Positions 1 through 8,004 of a DNA stretch of 58,173 nt are shown piece by piece. The first letter of the stretch is position 1, and each line of letters begins with the position of its first letter. A program made the translations under genes and the position numbers. The notes under the pieces are model-generated. The model was not told where the DNA came from. It saw only the letters and a list, made by a program, of their open reading frames with translations, and did no database searches. This stretch comes from Bdellovibrionales bacterium (GTDB taxonomy: Bacteria; Bdellovibrionota; UBA1018; CAIMNF01), in contig CANBTI010000011.1 in assembly GCA_947372355.1 (NCBI GenBank), forward strand, positions 1-58,173, in the 5' to 3' direction.

Positions 1-50
1 GCTTGAGCGGAGTTCAAAACTAAAAATGATAGGAATATTAAAATTCTCAC
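1..50 (-). CDS. Partial secreted protein, only the signal peptide is in the window
   Basis: From a GTG at position 50 the minus strand reads a clear signal peptide, MRILIFLSFLVLNSAQA, that runs off the left edge of the window. An in-frame TAA lies three codons upstream, so GTG is the only usual start available. The Shine-Dalgarno-like AAGAAG is unusually close to the start, which lowers confidence. It lies 61 bp downstream of the stop of the preceding minus-strand gene and could be the next gene of that operon. Nothing about its mature function can be seen. Confidence 0.45.
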   Translation of the reverse strand, partial: MRILIFLSFLVLNSAQ

Positions 51-111
51 ACTTCTTTATCGGCAGTTTATTGATAAATATTGAGTAAAAATAGAAGCTT
101 ATTGCGTTGCG

Positions 112-1146
112 CTATAAAGTAAAACCAAGGCCAAGAGCCCATAAAGTGGCTGGCTTAGGCACATATCTTCCAAATTCAGTAATAAGGTAAAACCGTCCAA
201 ATCCCCAACGGGAATAGATCGATATGGCCTTACCGAGTGCATTTGGCTGATCTACACTGTAACCAGCAGAACTGGGGGTATTTAAACTTTGTCTAACATA
301 CAAAAGAGTAAACTTTAAACCCAACTCGGATCGACTGGTAGAGACAATTCTCCCCGCACCTAATGAAAACTTCCCTCCAATAGCGGGAACACTGGATTGC
401 TGATAATCCACCAACCCCTGGGTGGAACTCACTCCACCTGAACCATAGAGAAAACTTAAATCACTGGAATAAGACCAATCTCGATTTTCAAATGAAAAAC
501 CAACTCCAGGACAAAATCCAACATTGGTTGCCAGCAAAGGAGTTTGCTCAAATGGTCCTCTTAAGGTTGCACTGGTTTGCCAACTTAAATAATCAATAAA
601 AACTCGAATATTCCAATGATAGGTCAATTCCTCAAAATCTTTAATGTGACTTTCAATTTCATGATAGGTTTTATTCACTTCTACCATTTCATATCCGAGC
701 TTTTCTAAAAGCTTTTTATATTGTTCTAAAGAAGAAAAATCTTTATCCGAGATTTCTTTTTTACTTTCAGAATTTAAAATTTTGACTGAAAAACCATTGA
801 AAATCCTAAGAATTGAATTTTTTAATCCTCTAGAATAATCATTATTTTTAACCTCTTCATTCTTTCGAACTGATCTCAGTAATCGAGTCACTTCTCCAGG
901 ATAGTTTTTATTGACGTAACTAAAACCAATCGTTAATGCAGAATCAAATAAATTAAGTTTTTCGCAAGCATCGATCACCTGAACAACCGATGTTTCATTT
1001 TCGAGTAACTCATTTTTATTGTTTTCGAATTTTTTAATGACCTCTAAATACTTTTTCTCTTGGTATAGTTTAGAAATATCATTTGAAACTTGCGCTTGAG
1101 CAACTGACATAAAACACATGATTAAAAATTGAAAAATTATAACCAT
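112..1146 (-). CDS. Secreted protein with helical N-terminal half and outer-membrane beta-barrel-like C-terminal half
   Basis: The 344-residue product begins with a signal peptide ending near AQA (about residue 19). Residues 20-170 are charged and predicted helical. From about residue 180 the sequence alternates polar and aromatic or glycine residues in strand-like segments and ends in a barrel-like ALGLGFTL. I do not recognise a named family. Its start overlaps the stop of the upstream heme-motif gene by 10 nt, so it is the fourth gene of an operon running down from position 3183. A barrel with a periplasmic helical domain, working with the upstream heme proteins, is an inference. Confidence 0.75.
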   Translation of the reverse strand: MVIIFQFLIMCFMSVAQAQVSNDISKLYQEKKYLEVIKKFENNKNELLENETSVVQVIDACEKLNLFDSALTIGFSYVNKNYPGEVTRLLRSVRKNEEVKNNDYSRGLKNSILRIFNGFSVKILNSESKKEISDKDFSSLEQYKKLLEKLGYEMVEVNKTYHEIESHIKDFEELTYHWNIRVFIDYLSWQTSATLRGPFEQTPLLATNVGFCPGVGFSFENRDWSYSSDLSFLYGSGGVSSTQGLVDYQQSSVPAIGGKFSLGAGRIVSTSRSELGLKFTLLYVRQSLNTPSSAGYSVDQPNALGKAISIYSRWGFGRFYLITEFGRYVPKPATLWALGLGFTL

Positions 1147-2297
1147 ACATGTGTTTGAAGTAGAATCATCCAGTTATCCTGGGTAGAAGCATTGGGGTTA
1201 AAATTACGTGTATTATAGGTATCGAGTCTGAATTCTGTTTTTTGAATTGGAAAAAATTGAATCCCCGGCCCCCAACGCATCGATGAACTATCGCTTGAAA
1301 GATCACCTTTTAAGTATTCGATATTTGCTACAAAATACAAACCTCGAATCGGTCGTAGATAAGTTTGTAAAAGGGCATATCTAGAATTTCGATCACCACT
1401 TCCATTTTGAGTGGTTTTTTTAGTTTGCCCCATTTCAACCAGAAGTGCTGATCCTTCCTTGAGATTTAAACGTGAATGGGCTGAAAAAGATAAAAGACTC
1501 AAATAATCACCAAAAGTTTTAAGAACAGAAAATCCTAAACGATGATCCTCTCCCACGACTCTTTCCATCATTACACTCAATCCCTTTTGTCTAATGTTGG
1601 ATTCTTGCGTAAGATTTCCGAGGAACACATGAGCAGCGCCCTCCCATTCATCTTTTAGATAATGAACCATGACGCCATGAGTTTGATCATTTTGGGTCAT
1701 TTGTGGGATTGTTCTACTAAATGCAATATGTTCAGCAATACGAATTCCATACGCTTTATCCATAAAACCTGAATAAACGCCAATTTCAGGGGAAATTCGA
1801 TAGCCAATATAATATTCACGAGTTCTGAAGTTTTTACTTTTTTCTGTCGTGGTTTGATTTGCTGGTGGGGAATAACCAAAATCACCTACGAATGTTAGTC
1901 GATCATCTTCAAGAAACTTTAAAATCAACTGACCATCTGCCTGCATATTGATCCATTGTTTTTTTTCAATGGTAGATCCTGGATTTTGAGTTAGAAATAA
2001 ACCTCGATAATTCAATTGTGTGCGAATATGATCTTGAATCGGAGTTCTGAATAAAAATCCGGAAAGGCTCGCCACCGATTCTTCTGCCATTTTTTTAGGA
2101 TAAAACATTCCCGAAGCCACTGCAGTCGCACCTACGGATCTACCATAATCCGTTAAGGGACCATTGCCTAATGGATTATAGTGACAGTTAATGCAAGAAG
2201 GATAACCATGACCAATAAAATGTGGGTAGGCATGAGCACTATTCAAAAATGAGAAATTTAAAATCATCATGCATAAAATTTTATAAAAAACTTTCAT
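1137..2297 (-). CDS. Outer-membrane barrel-like protein with one N-terminal c-type heme motif
   Basis: The 386-residue protein has a signal peptide (to about AHA, residue 23), immediately followed by a c-type heme attachment motif CINCH at residues 35-39 in the context HxNPxGxGxLTDYGR. The remainder is amphipathic strand-like sequence with many aromatic residues, ending in LQTHVWL, as in porin-like barrels. A heme motif at the mouth of a barrel would suit electron transfer or heme-dependent sensing across the outer membrane, but that is inference. It is translationally coupled by a 4-nt overlap to the upstream cytochrome lipoprotein. Heme attachment would require a cytochrome c maturation system, not seen here. 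Confidence 0.75.
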   Translation of the reverse strand: MKVFYKILCMMILNFSFLNSAHAYPHFIGHGYPSCINCHYNPLGNGPLTDYGRSVGATAVASGMFYPKKMAEESVASLSGFLFRTPIQDHIRTQLNYRGLFLTQNPGSTIEKKQWINMQADGQLILKFLEDDRLTFVGDFGYSPPANQTTTEKSKNFRTREYYIGYRISPEIGVYSGFMDKAYGIRIAEHIAFSRTIPQMTQNDQTHGVMVHYLKDEWEGAAHVFLGNLTQESNIRQKGLSVMMERVVGEDHRLGFSVLKTFGDYLSLLSFSAHSRLNLKEGSALLVEMGQTKKTTQNGSGDRNSRYALLQTYLRPIRGLYFVANIEYLKGDLSSDSSSMRWGPGIQFFPIQKTEFRLDTYNTRNFNPNASTQDNWMILLQTHVWL

Positions 2298-2653
2298 GGC
2301 ATGTTGTTAATCCAGTTTTCTAAAGTCTGAGTCTCAGACGAGGAAATCGAACCATCTTGGGGCATTGCTCCAATTTGAATTTGTTGAATCAATGGAGATC
2401 CATTTGCATTATTTTTTAAAATAGCTCTCGATTTAGAAATCCAAAGCGCATTAGATGTATAAGCCGACCATGCATCATGGGTGTGACAACTGACACATTT
2501 ATTTTTTAAAATTGGATAGGCCAATAAAAAATTGGGGTCACTTGAATCCAAAACAATTGGACCATACTTTTGAAGATCTGAAGAGTTTGAGTTGTCATTT
2601 GCACAAGAAACTAACAAAAACAAAAAAATGAAACAGATTCGTTGCAGAAACAT
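2294..2653 (-). CDS. c-type cytochrome lipoprotein
   Basis: This 119-residue protein carries a lipoprotein signal with lipobox LVSC (Cys17) and a single heme motif CVSCH at residues 53-57. Met97 in the sequence IGAMPQDG is the likely distal heme ligand, and a C-terminal helix follows. This is the usual layout of a small class I cytochrome c anchored to a membrane by lipid. It sits between the YceI-like gene (1-nt overlap) and the heme-motif barrel gene (4-nt overlap). A role passing electrons between periplasm and outer membrane is inferred from this context. Confidence 0.8.
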   Translation of the reverse strand: MFLQRICFIFLFLLVSCANDNSNSSDLQKYGPIVLDSSDPNFLLAYPILKNKCVSCHTHDAWSAYTSNALWISKSRAILKNNANGSPLIQQIQIGAMPQDGSISSSETQTLENWINNMP

Positions 2654-3183
2654 TATTTACTTGAAGCGTCCGAAAGCTTCAGATCAACTTTCACATCCAC
2701 TTTCACTTCATCTTTTACACCAATGCCGAGGTATTTAGCTTTCACTAGACCAAAATCGGATGATTTCAATTCCATAGTAGCAATGAGTTGATTGGATTTT
2801 TCGCTGTATTGAATTTCAACCAACTTTTTAACCCCATTCACTTCTAGCATTCCGGTAGCTTTTCCTGCCTTACCTTTAAACTCAGTCAGGATTGCTTGGG
2901 GAAACTTGTCTGAATTGAAGTGTTTATGCATATGCTCATCACGAAGATTATTATCCGTTTTAAAGGAATCAATAGACACACTTAGATTTTCAGCAGATAC
3001 ATCAGTACCTTTTTTGATCACTTCACCCTTAAGTTTATCACTAATTGCAGTAAAGGATCCTGCCGGAGAAAGCTTGGTTAAAATCGAAACTTGATTCTCT
3101 GCGTTTGCGGTAATGGGAATTAAAGCCATTACTAAAAACGATATTTTAAATTTTTTTTGAATATTTTTAGTCCAAACTTGCAT
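2653..3183 (-). CDS. YceI-like periplasmic lipocalin-fold protein
   Basis: The 176-residue product has a signal peptide ending near ANA (about residue 28) and then a YceI-family domain. Diagnostic stretches include the LSVSIDSFKTDNNLRDEHMHKHFN segment (residues about 67-90) and the strand pair ending GIGVKDEVKVDV. YceI proteins are lipocalin-like beta barrels that bind isoprenoid or amphiphilic ligands and are often encoded next to cytochromes. It is the first gene of the four-gene operon ending at 112. It is divergent from the HAMP-stub gene at 3215 and shares a symmetric -10 sequence with it. Confidence 0.88.
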   Translation of the reverse strand: MQVWTKNIQKKFKISFLVMALIPITANAENQVSILTKLSPAGSFTAISDKLKGEVIKKGTDVSAENLSVSIDSFKTDNNLRDEHMHKHFNSDKFPQAILTEFKGKAGKATGMLEVNGVKKLVEIQYSEKSNQLIATMELKSSDFGLVKAKYLGIGVKDEVKVDVKVDLKLSDASSK

Positions 3184-3200
3184 ATCTATACTTTAGCCCT

Positions 3201-3208
3201 ACTATAGT
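3201..3208. promoter_or_regulatory. Symmetric -10 element between divergent genes
   Basis: The self-complementary octamer ACTATAGT gives a TATAGT -10 hexamer on both strands. On the plus strand it ends 6 nt before the ATG at 3215; on the minus strand it lies about 18 nt before the ATG at 3183. A TTGCAT at 3178-3183 could be a plus-strand -35, but its 19-bp spacing is long. Function is inferred. Confidence 0.35.
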
Positions 3209-3214
3209 AAGAGA

Positions 3215-3646
3215 ATGAAGAAAAAAATAAGGCAATTTAAAAATATATTAATCCTGCCGGATCTACAATTAAGCCTGTTGGGATATTTTGTTACCCTTTT
3301 TGCGATCACTACCCTAAGCCTCTATTCAACCACTTATCTTTTTTTTCATCGATTAGTTCAAAAGGGCCTATCTGTTGGCATCCCACAGGGGCACATTTTT
3401 TATCGATTCTTACAGGATCAGAAATCAGATTTAGATTGGCTATTTGTTGGTTTGGCTATTTTCAATTTAGCACTACTCTTAGGTGTAGGTTTTATCATCT
3501 CCCACCGGGTAGCTGGCCCAATATTTAAATTGAAGCAATATCTCTCAGGAATAGATCAAGAGACTGAATTATTTGCACTTAGAAAAAAAGATTATTTAAA
3601 GGATCTTGAACCTGTAGTGAATTCACTCAAAGAAAAAATGAAATGA
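3215..3646 (+). CDS. Two-helix inner-membrane protein with HAMP-like segment and no output domain
   Basis: The 143-residue product has two hydrophobic helices (about residues 17-42 and 75-95) separated by a short periplasmic loop. The second helix is followed by SHRVAGPIFKLKQYL, the typical beginning of a HAMP linker, and then an acidic, basic helical tail. No kinase, cyclase or chemotaxis output domain follows. Such stand-alone HAMP stubs may pair with other membrane sensors, but this is not established here. The stop overlaps the next start by 4 nt (ATGA). There is no convincing ribosome-binding site, and a -10-like box lies 6 nt before the ATG. Confidence 0.75.
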   Translation: MKKKIRQFKNILILPDLQLSLLGYFVTLFAITTLSLYSTTYLFFHRLVQKGLSVGIPQGHIFYRFLQDQKSDLDWLFVGLAIFNLALLLGVGFIISHRVAGPIFKLKQYLSGIDQETELFALRKKDYLKDLEPVVNSLKEKMK

Positions 3647-3825
3647 AAATATATTTAAAATTAACTTTTATTTTAACTATCTTTGTTCTCATTAGCTGCA
3701 GTCAAAAGCCAAATACTCAAAAGCTTAAATCTGAAGAATTAGATAAACTCACCTTGATTGAATTTGCCTCAAAACTGGAAGAAGATTACTACCGACTTCA
3801 TCCTTCTGAAAAGCAATCCCCTTAG
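3643..3825 (+). CDS. Small lipoprotein
   Basis: A 60-residue product with a lysine-start signal and lipobox LISC (Cys20), followed by only 40 polar residues rich in Lys, Glu and Leu. It is coupled by an ATGA overlap to the HAMP-stub protein, suggesting the two are made together. Its stop overlaps the stop of the convergent lipoprotein gene by 4 nt. No family is recognised. Confidence 0.7.
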   Translation: MKIYLKLTFILTIFVLISCSQKPNTQKLKSEELDKLTLIEFASKLEEDYYRLHPSEKQSP

Positions 3826-4475
3826 AAAATCTGCCATTCTGGTGATCCACAAAGGGTGGTCATAATTTGCTTCCAACCTTCGTTGGTAGTGGTGGCAGCA
3901 GAAGACATAACTAAAAACGATTGAGTTAAATCATCACCGGGTTCTTCCGATTGAAAAAACAATTGGTAAGCCGTTTTGATTGTTATGGCATTGGGTGCAG
4001 GTAGAATGTTAGAACCCCCTGCCCAAGTTGGATATATTTTTTGCATCACTGAAGTAAAACGAGCCGAAGAATTAATTAAAGTTTCACAAGTTTTTACCGT
4101 ATAAGAATATCTCATCGGGTTTGAGTATGAGGGAAGAAATGGGAAAATTCCTGAATAACATTGATCTTTAGGAAATTCATAAGTTACTCCATTATCTGAA
4201 CTTGCATAACGATCACAACCGCCTCCAAAATCACTTTTATTATAAACACCAGTCAAAACCGATGTCTCCGTAGAAGTGACATCAAAAACTTGATTCAATA
4301 CTGATTCAACATATTTTCGATCCACTACTGTTGCAGTAAATGGATAATCCATTGTACTTGATGCGATATCTTGATAAACAGAATCACTGAATTTCAAATC
4401 ACTCTGATTTGGTTTAATCGTACAGGATGGTAATATTGGAAAAATGAGTAAGTAGGTAAATAATTTTTTTATCAT
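3822..4475 (-). CDS. Lipoprotein, third gene of the DUF1501-like operon
   Basis: The 217-residue product has a lipoprotein signal with lipobox LPSC (Cys18). The mature part has five cysteines and ends in TLCGSPEWQIF, reminiscent of the LxxSPEFQ endings of proteins encoded with DUF1501 partners. It follows the Tat-exported DUF1501-like gene after 7 nt, so the two are almost certainly co-transcribed. No characterised family is recognised. An accessory role at the membrane for the two upstream exported proteins is inference. Confidence 0.75.
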   Translation of the reverse strand: MIKKLFTYLLIFPILPSCTIKPNQSDLKFSDSVYQDIASSTMDYPFTATVVDRKYVESVLNQVFDVTSTETSVLTGVYNKSDFGGGCDRYASSDNGVTYEFPKDQCYSGIFPFLPSYSNPMRYSYTVKTCETLINSSARFTSVMQKIYPTWAGGSNILPAPNAITIKTAYQLFFQSEEPGDDLTQSFLVMSSAATTTNEGWKQIMTTLCGSPEWQIF

Positions 4476-4482
4476 TTTTACC

Positions 4483-6240
4483 TCAAGCCACGTTTTTGGG
4501 TTTAGCTACAGCCATTTGTACTTTTCCCAATGAATTTTTAGAAACATAAGACGGATTATTTGGAGTTGGAGTTTTAAACTCAAGCATCGTTGCTAATGTG
4601 GAAGCAACATTACCAATTAATCCATTTTGCCCAGAGAACTCTGTCATTGGAGAAGCAATTCCCCAACTTCCACCTGCCGTTGTTGAGTTGACTTTAATAT
4701 CGCCAGCAACAGTGGGCTGAGTTACCATTCCTGAAATAATTGAATAACAACTTCCATTCCATCCATGATCAGCGCCTCCAGCATTATTTCTTGCAGATCG
4801 ATTAAATTCTGAAGTAATTGAAATTGCGGTTTGATCAAAAAGGGTACCAGATCCTGCAGTTACCGCTTTTAATTGATTCACTAATTCATAAAGACATGAA
4901 GAAATTGCTCTATAGTAGCGACTAAAAAGGATCATCTGAATGTAGGAACCCGTTTCATGGGCATCAGAATTAAAATCGTAAGTTATATTTGAAAAATTCT
5001 GCGAACCTAGTGCTCCACTTGCTGCAGAAAAAGCTGAATCAACTGCAACATTATTCACGCTATCACCAACCATGATATTAATGGATGAGGTAAAGCTTTG
5101 AGGCGAAATTCCACCCCCAGTTAACATAAATTCACTCACAGCCATACTCGCCGCCAAATTTGCAATCGTAGAATTGATGGTCGTGAGAGTTCTAATGTCA
5201 GCACCCGTGTAAAATGAATTTCTATTAGAAAAAAGCATTCTGTACTGGTTTGATTGAGCACCACCTACCGCAACATTATCTAGACCAGCCAATCGTAAAC
5301 TGACATCACCAAAGGAGCGTGAAATTAAATTTTCATATTTCGTTTTTAAGGTTAAAAAGGAGGCGCTTAACCCCGAGAACTGCAATAACATCATTTTCTT
5401 AGCATTGGCTCTATCTTGATAGGTATTCGGTAGGTAGGAACTCTTACTTCCCGATTTTGCTTTCATGATATCAAGCGCACGATCGATAGCCGCACCCGCA
5501 ATGGCGTTGGTTGATCTTAATCCAGCTGAATTGGTAAATGGAGAAAATACAGAGGTGAATGGATCATTCCCATCCATTGCACGACTAGTAATCCCTTTAC
5601 CAGAATGAAAAAAATTTGAATTCGTTGCACTAAATCCAACTCCAATAGATGGCAATACGGTAGTTGCCTTATCAGCAACTAAACCCAATAAAGAAGAATT
5701 TCCTGTTGGAACCATTTGCAAGTAACGATCTAGTTCATGGCTATCTACCTTCCAATCCAATCCACGCATCATCAACATATTTTGCGCAAGGTTTGACATT
5801 GGTGCCGTTCCACCATTTGGTGTCGCCATTAAACCACTCCAAAGATGCGGTAAATAATACTCGCCAATTTTTACACTAGCGTATTCTCCGGTGTATCCTC
5901 CGCCTCCACTACCTGCATTCAGCTTGGTAATGAGCATCGAAGTGATTGGATCATTTGTTGTATTATAAGAAAATGCATCATTCCCATTAGGTCGAAGAGG
6001 CAAATCCCAAAACCAACGAGATGGACCATTCGTTAAGGTAAGGTTTACGAGTTTTTTATCTAGATATCCTGATTCATCTCCAGCTGCGAGAGCATTCGCT
6101 CTTCCGAAAACACCCATCAAAACATTAGTGAGAAACATTTCTAATGGCGACGCCATGAGAATACCAGTTCCAACACTTTGAATTGATTTTAATAAAAAGT
6201 TCCTACGATCCATTTCATTTTTTTTATTTTCGTTACTCAT
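4483..6240 (-). CDS. Tat-exported DUF1501-like protein
   Basis: The 585-residue product starts with a twin-arginine signal (MDRRNFLLKS from residue 10, hydrophobic stretch to about residue 50). The C-terminal part contains ITSEFNRSARNNAGGADHGW, which aligns by eye with the SEFGRTP...DH signature of DUF1501 proteins, a family with an alkaline-phosphatase or sulfatase-like fold. The canonical EFGR is changed to EFNR here. DUF1501 genes usually sit beside a heme-motif PSCyt or DUF1800-type gene, which matches the upstream neighbour 3 nt away. Substrate unknown. Tat export implies folding, possibly with a metal, in the cytoplasm. Confidence 0.72.
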   Translation of the reverse strand: MSNENKKNEMDRRNFLLKSIQSVGTGILMASPLEMFLTNVLMGVFGRANALAAGDESGYLDKKLVNLTLTNGPSRWFWDLPLRPNGNDAFSYNTTNDPITSMLITKLNAGSGGGGYTGEYASVKIGEYYLPHLWSGLMATPNGGTAPMSNLAQNMLMMRGLDWKVDSHELDRYLQMVPTGNSSLLGLVADKATTVLPSIGVGFSATNSNFFHSGKGITSRAMDGNDPFTSVFSPFTNSAGLRSTNAIAGAAIDRALDIMKAKSGSKSSYLPNTYQDRANAKKMMLLQFSGLSASFLTLKTKYENLISRSFGDVSLRLAGLDNVAVGGAQSNQYRMLFSNRNSFYTGADIRTLTTINSTIANLAASMAVSEFMLTGGGISPQSFTSSINIMVGDSVNNVAVDSAFSAASGALGSQNFSNITYDFNSDAHETGSYIQMILFSRYYRAISSCLYELVNQLKAVTAGSGTLFDQTAISITSEFNRSARNNAGGADHGWNGSCYSIISGMVTQPTVAGDIKVNSTTAGGSWGIASPMTEFSGQNGLIGNVASTLATMLEFKTPTPNNPSYVSKNSLGKVQMAVAKPKNVA

Positions 6241-6243
6241 ATA

Positions 6244-7710
6244 TTAAATTCCTGCATCCGGATGAATGAACGTTTCTGAACTAATAATACTTTTAATCAG
6301 TAGTCGGAGTGACTGTTGTTGTTTTAATTGTTGGCCCAGATTAATCACTTGGTTACGAGCATTCATTTTACCAATACTCAAAACAGGAGCATTGAATGGA
6401 TCCTCTAAATCTGATAAATCAGCATCAATTCCTGTTAAAAAACGATAATATCGTTTAGCAGTACAAGCATAAAAATCGTTACTGAGGATAATTTTTTGTC
6501 CTAAATCTGCTAAACTCGATACAGATTCATTCACTAAGGTTCCATCGTAACTTCGATAATGTAATGATCCTTCTGCTGGGCGTTTTGAAAAATCGGCATC
6601 CTCTTCCATTTCAGGATAAGGAGTAGAAGGAAAAGTGCCAGAACCTGCAACTTTAGTATAAAATTGCACATCGGCAGGATCATTATTATTACGAAATACG
6701 GAAGCATTTCGAACATCACGAATAGTTCCAGCCATATAATCCAAACTTGCATGGCATTGCATACAAGAAATACCTTTACGATATGAAAGAGTAGAATCTA
6801 TTTTTACATAAGTAAGTACGTCAGAAGAGCGTAATGATGGAAGAGATCTGCATAATAAATCACTCATCAGGTTTTTTGACCAAGCTCGATAGGATGTTAC
6901 TCCTCCAGTCACTGGTCCGGGTTTATTATTATTACCGATAAGATAAGCCTGGGTACCGATCACTCCAGAACCAAAATGCTCATTCACATTTCTATTTAAT
7001 GAGAAGGAATCTTGAGTGGGAGGATGAGTCACTATATTTAGTCTGGATTCAGGAGCAATTCCAATAAAGTTTCCAGTTGGAACGTAAGTGATACTCCACG
7101 GTAAAGCTGCAACAGTAACAGCCCCAGAATCATCCGTGGTTTGATTACCTTGAAAAACTACGTTTAAGGTTTTATTGATTCCAGTTACGCTAAATGTTCT
7201 ATTAGCAAAGGATGAAAATCGAACGCTTTTCAAGCCAAAAGACCTAGTTAAAGTATTTGAAAATGGCTCATTTGGTTTAAAAAGTGAGTACAAAAAATGA
7301 TAAGCAGGTTCATTTGCATCAATCACATCTGCTACGGCAAGATCATTTGATGGAAATTTTGAAAAATATTCTTTCACCTCGAACTGACTACGATGAAATT
7401 CTAAAAAACTGGATAAAACTTTAGTCCCAATAGGATCATAAACTCCAGCGCTTTGTGATATTTTTCCAGTTGAATCCAATGTTCCTTTATCAAAAATTCG
7501 CATACAAGCATCAGTACCAGTAAGGGTGCCTGCAGCAACTTGTATCCATAATGGATTAGTTTTTAAAATTCTTTCTTTCACAAAAAGCGCATAACACTTT
7601 TCAAGCCGCTTAATTTCATTGGCAGAAGAATTGGTGGTAACACCAAAAAGTGATAACACCAGTCCAACACAAAAAAACTTCATGATTTTAAATGCTCCAG
7701 AACTCATCAT
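6244..7710 (-). CDS. Exported heme-motif protein, DUF1592/1588/1585-like
   Basis: The reading frame is open to position 8049 but that extension crosses a tRNA gene, so the start is placed at the ATG-ATG at 7710; an ATG at 7683 (MKFFCVGLV) with GGAG upstream is an equally good start. A signal peptide follows, ending near SSA. From the 7710 start the c-type heme motif CMQCH lies at residues 316-320. It is preceded by the GVIGTQAYL...LLC stretch typical of DUF1588. It is followed by FYACTAKRYYRFLTG and a C-terminal LLIKSIISSETF helix typical of DUF1585. It is first in the operon with the DUF1501-like and lipoprotein genes, mirroring PSCyt/DUF1501 pairs of other phyla. Confidence 0.75.
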   Translation of the reverse strand: MMSSGAFKIMKFFCVGLVLSLFGVTTNSSANEIKRLEKCYALFVKERILKTNPLWIQVAAGTLTGTDACMRIFDKGTLDSTGKISQSAGVYDPIGTKVLSSFLEFHRSQFEVKEYFSKFPSNDLAVADVIDANEPAYHFLYSLFKPNEPFSNTLTRSFGLKSVRFSSFANRTFSVTGINKTLNVVFQGNQTTDDSGAVTVAALPWSITYVPTGNFIGIAPESRLNIVTHPPTQDSFSLNRNVNEHFGSGVIGTQAYLIGNNNKPGPVTGGVTSYRAWSKNLMSDLLCRSLPSLRSSDVLTYVKIDSTLSYRKGISCMQCHASLDYMAGTIRDVRNASVFRNNNDPADVQFYTKVAGSGTFPSTPYPEMEEDADFSKRPAEGSLHYRSYDGTLVNESVSSLADLGQKIILSNDFYACTAKRYYRFLTGIDADLSDLEDPFNAPVLSIGKMNARNQVINLGQQLKQQQSLRLLIKSIISSETFIHPDAGI

Positions 7711-7780
7711 CAATTTCTTTTCGGTAGTTTGAATGATTTTTTTCACTAGTATTTTGACTATTTTTTTACCTATCATTACC

Positions 7781-7804
7781 AAGTGTGTCTGATCAGACAC
7801 ACTT
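7781..7804. repeat. Perfect 24-bp palindrome followed by a T run
   Basis: Half-site AAGTGTGTCTGA is repeated as a perfect inverted copy with no spacer, centred on TGATCA. On the plus strand it runs into seven T residues like a terminator, but no plus-strand gene lies upstream. On the minus strand it lies about 70 bp before the start of the heme-motif operon and downstream of tRNA-Val. It could be an operator, a terminator of an unseen transcript, or a REP-like element. It shares a GTGTC/GACAC core with a palindrome inside ribE. Confidence 0.6.
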
Positions 7805-7823
7805 TTTTTAGGTGAGATGAATC

Positions 7824-7842
7824 GGTTGGCTCGATTAAACTC
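7824..7842 (-). repeat. Partial copy of the tRNA-Val 3' end
   Basis: The 11-mer GGTTGGCTCGA at 7824-7834 is identical to 8006-8016, the 3' end of tRNA-Val. After a three-base mismatch, AACTC also matches. The two copies are direct repeats 182 bp apart. Such duplicated tRNA ends can be left by site-specific integration or by decay of a tandem tRNA, but no integrase gene is seen. Confidence 0.55.
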
Positions 7843-7887
7843 ATGTCGGCCATCATGGCCCTCGCCCCTCGAAACAAACCAGTCTTT

Positions 7888-7998
7888 CTTTAAAATCAAA
7901 TTTGGCAAAATCGAGCAAGATGAGTGAGCGATGCGTACACAGAAGTACGCTTTAGCGAACGAATTCGTAGTGAGATAACGCCAAATTGGATTTAAAAG
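7888..7998. repeat. Large imperfect inverted repeat with inner hairpins, between the two tRNA-end copies
   Basis: Arms at 7888-7906 and 7980-7998 are inverted copies matching at 17 of 19 positions (left arm CTTTAAAATCAAATTTGGC). Inside lies a perfect GCGTAC/GTACGC hairpin at 7933-7950 and a CGAATTCG palindrome near 7960. The whole 111-bp unit can fold as one long stem and may be a dispersed palindromic element. It is the only content of this 300-bp non-coding stretch besides the short palindrome and tRNA-end copy. Confidence 0.6.
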
Positions 7999-8004
7999 AA
8001 AAAA

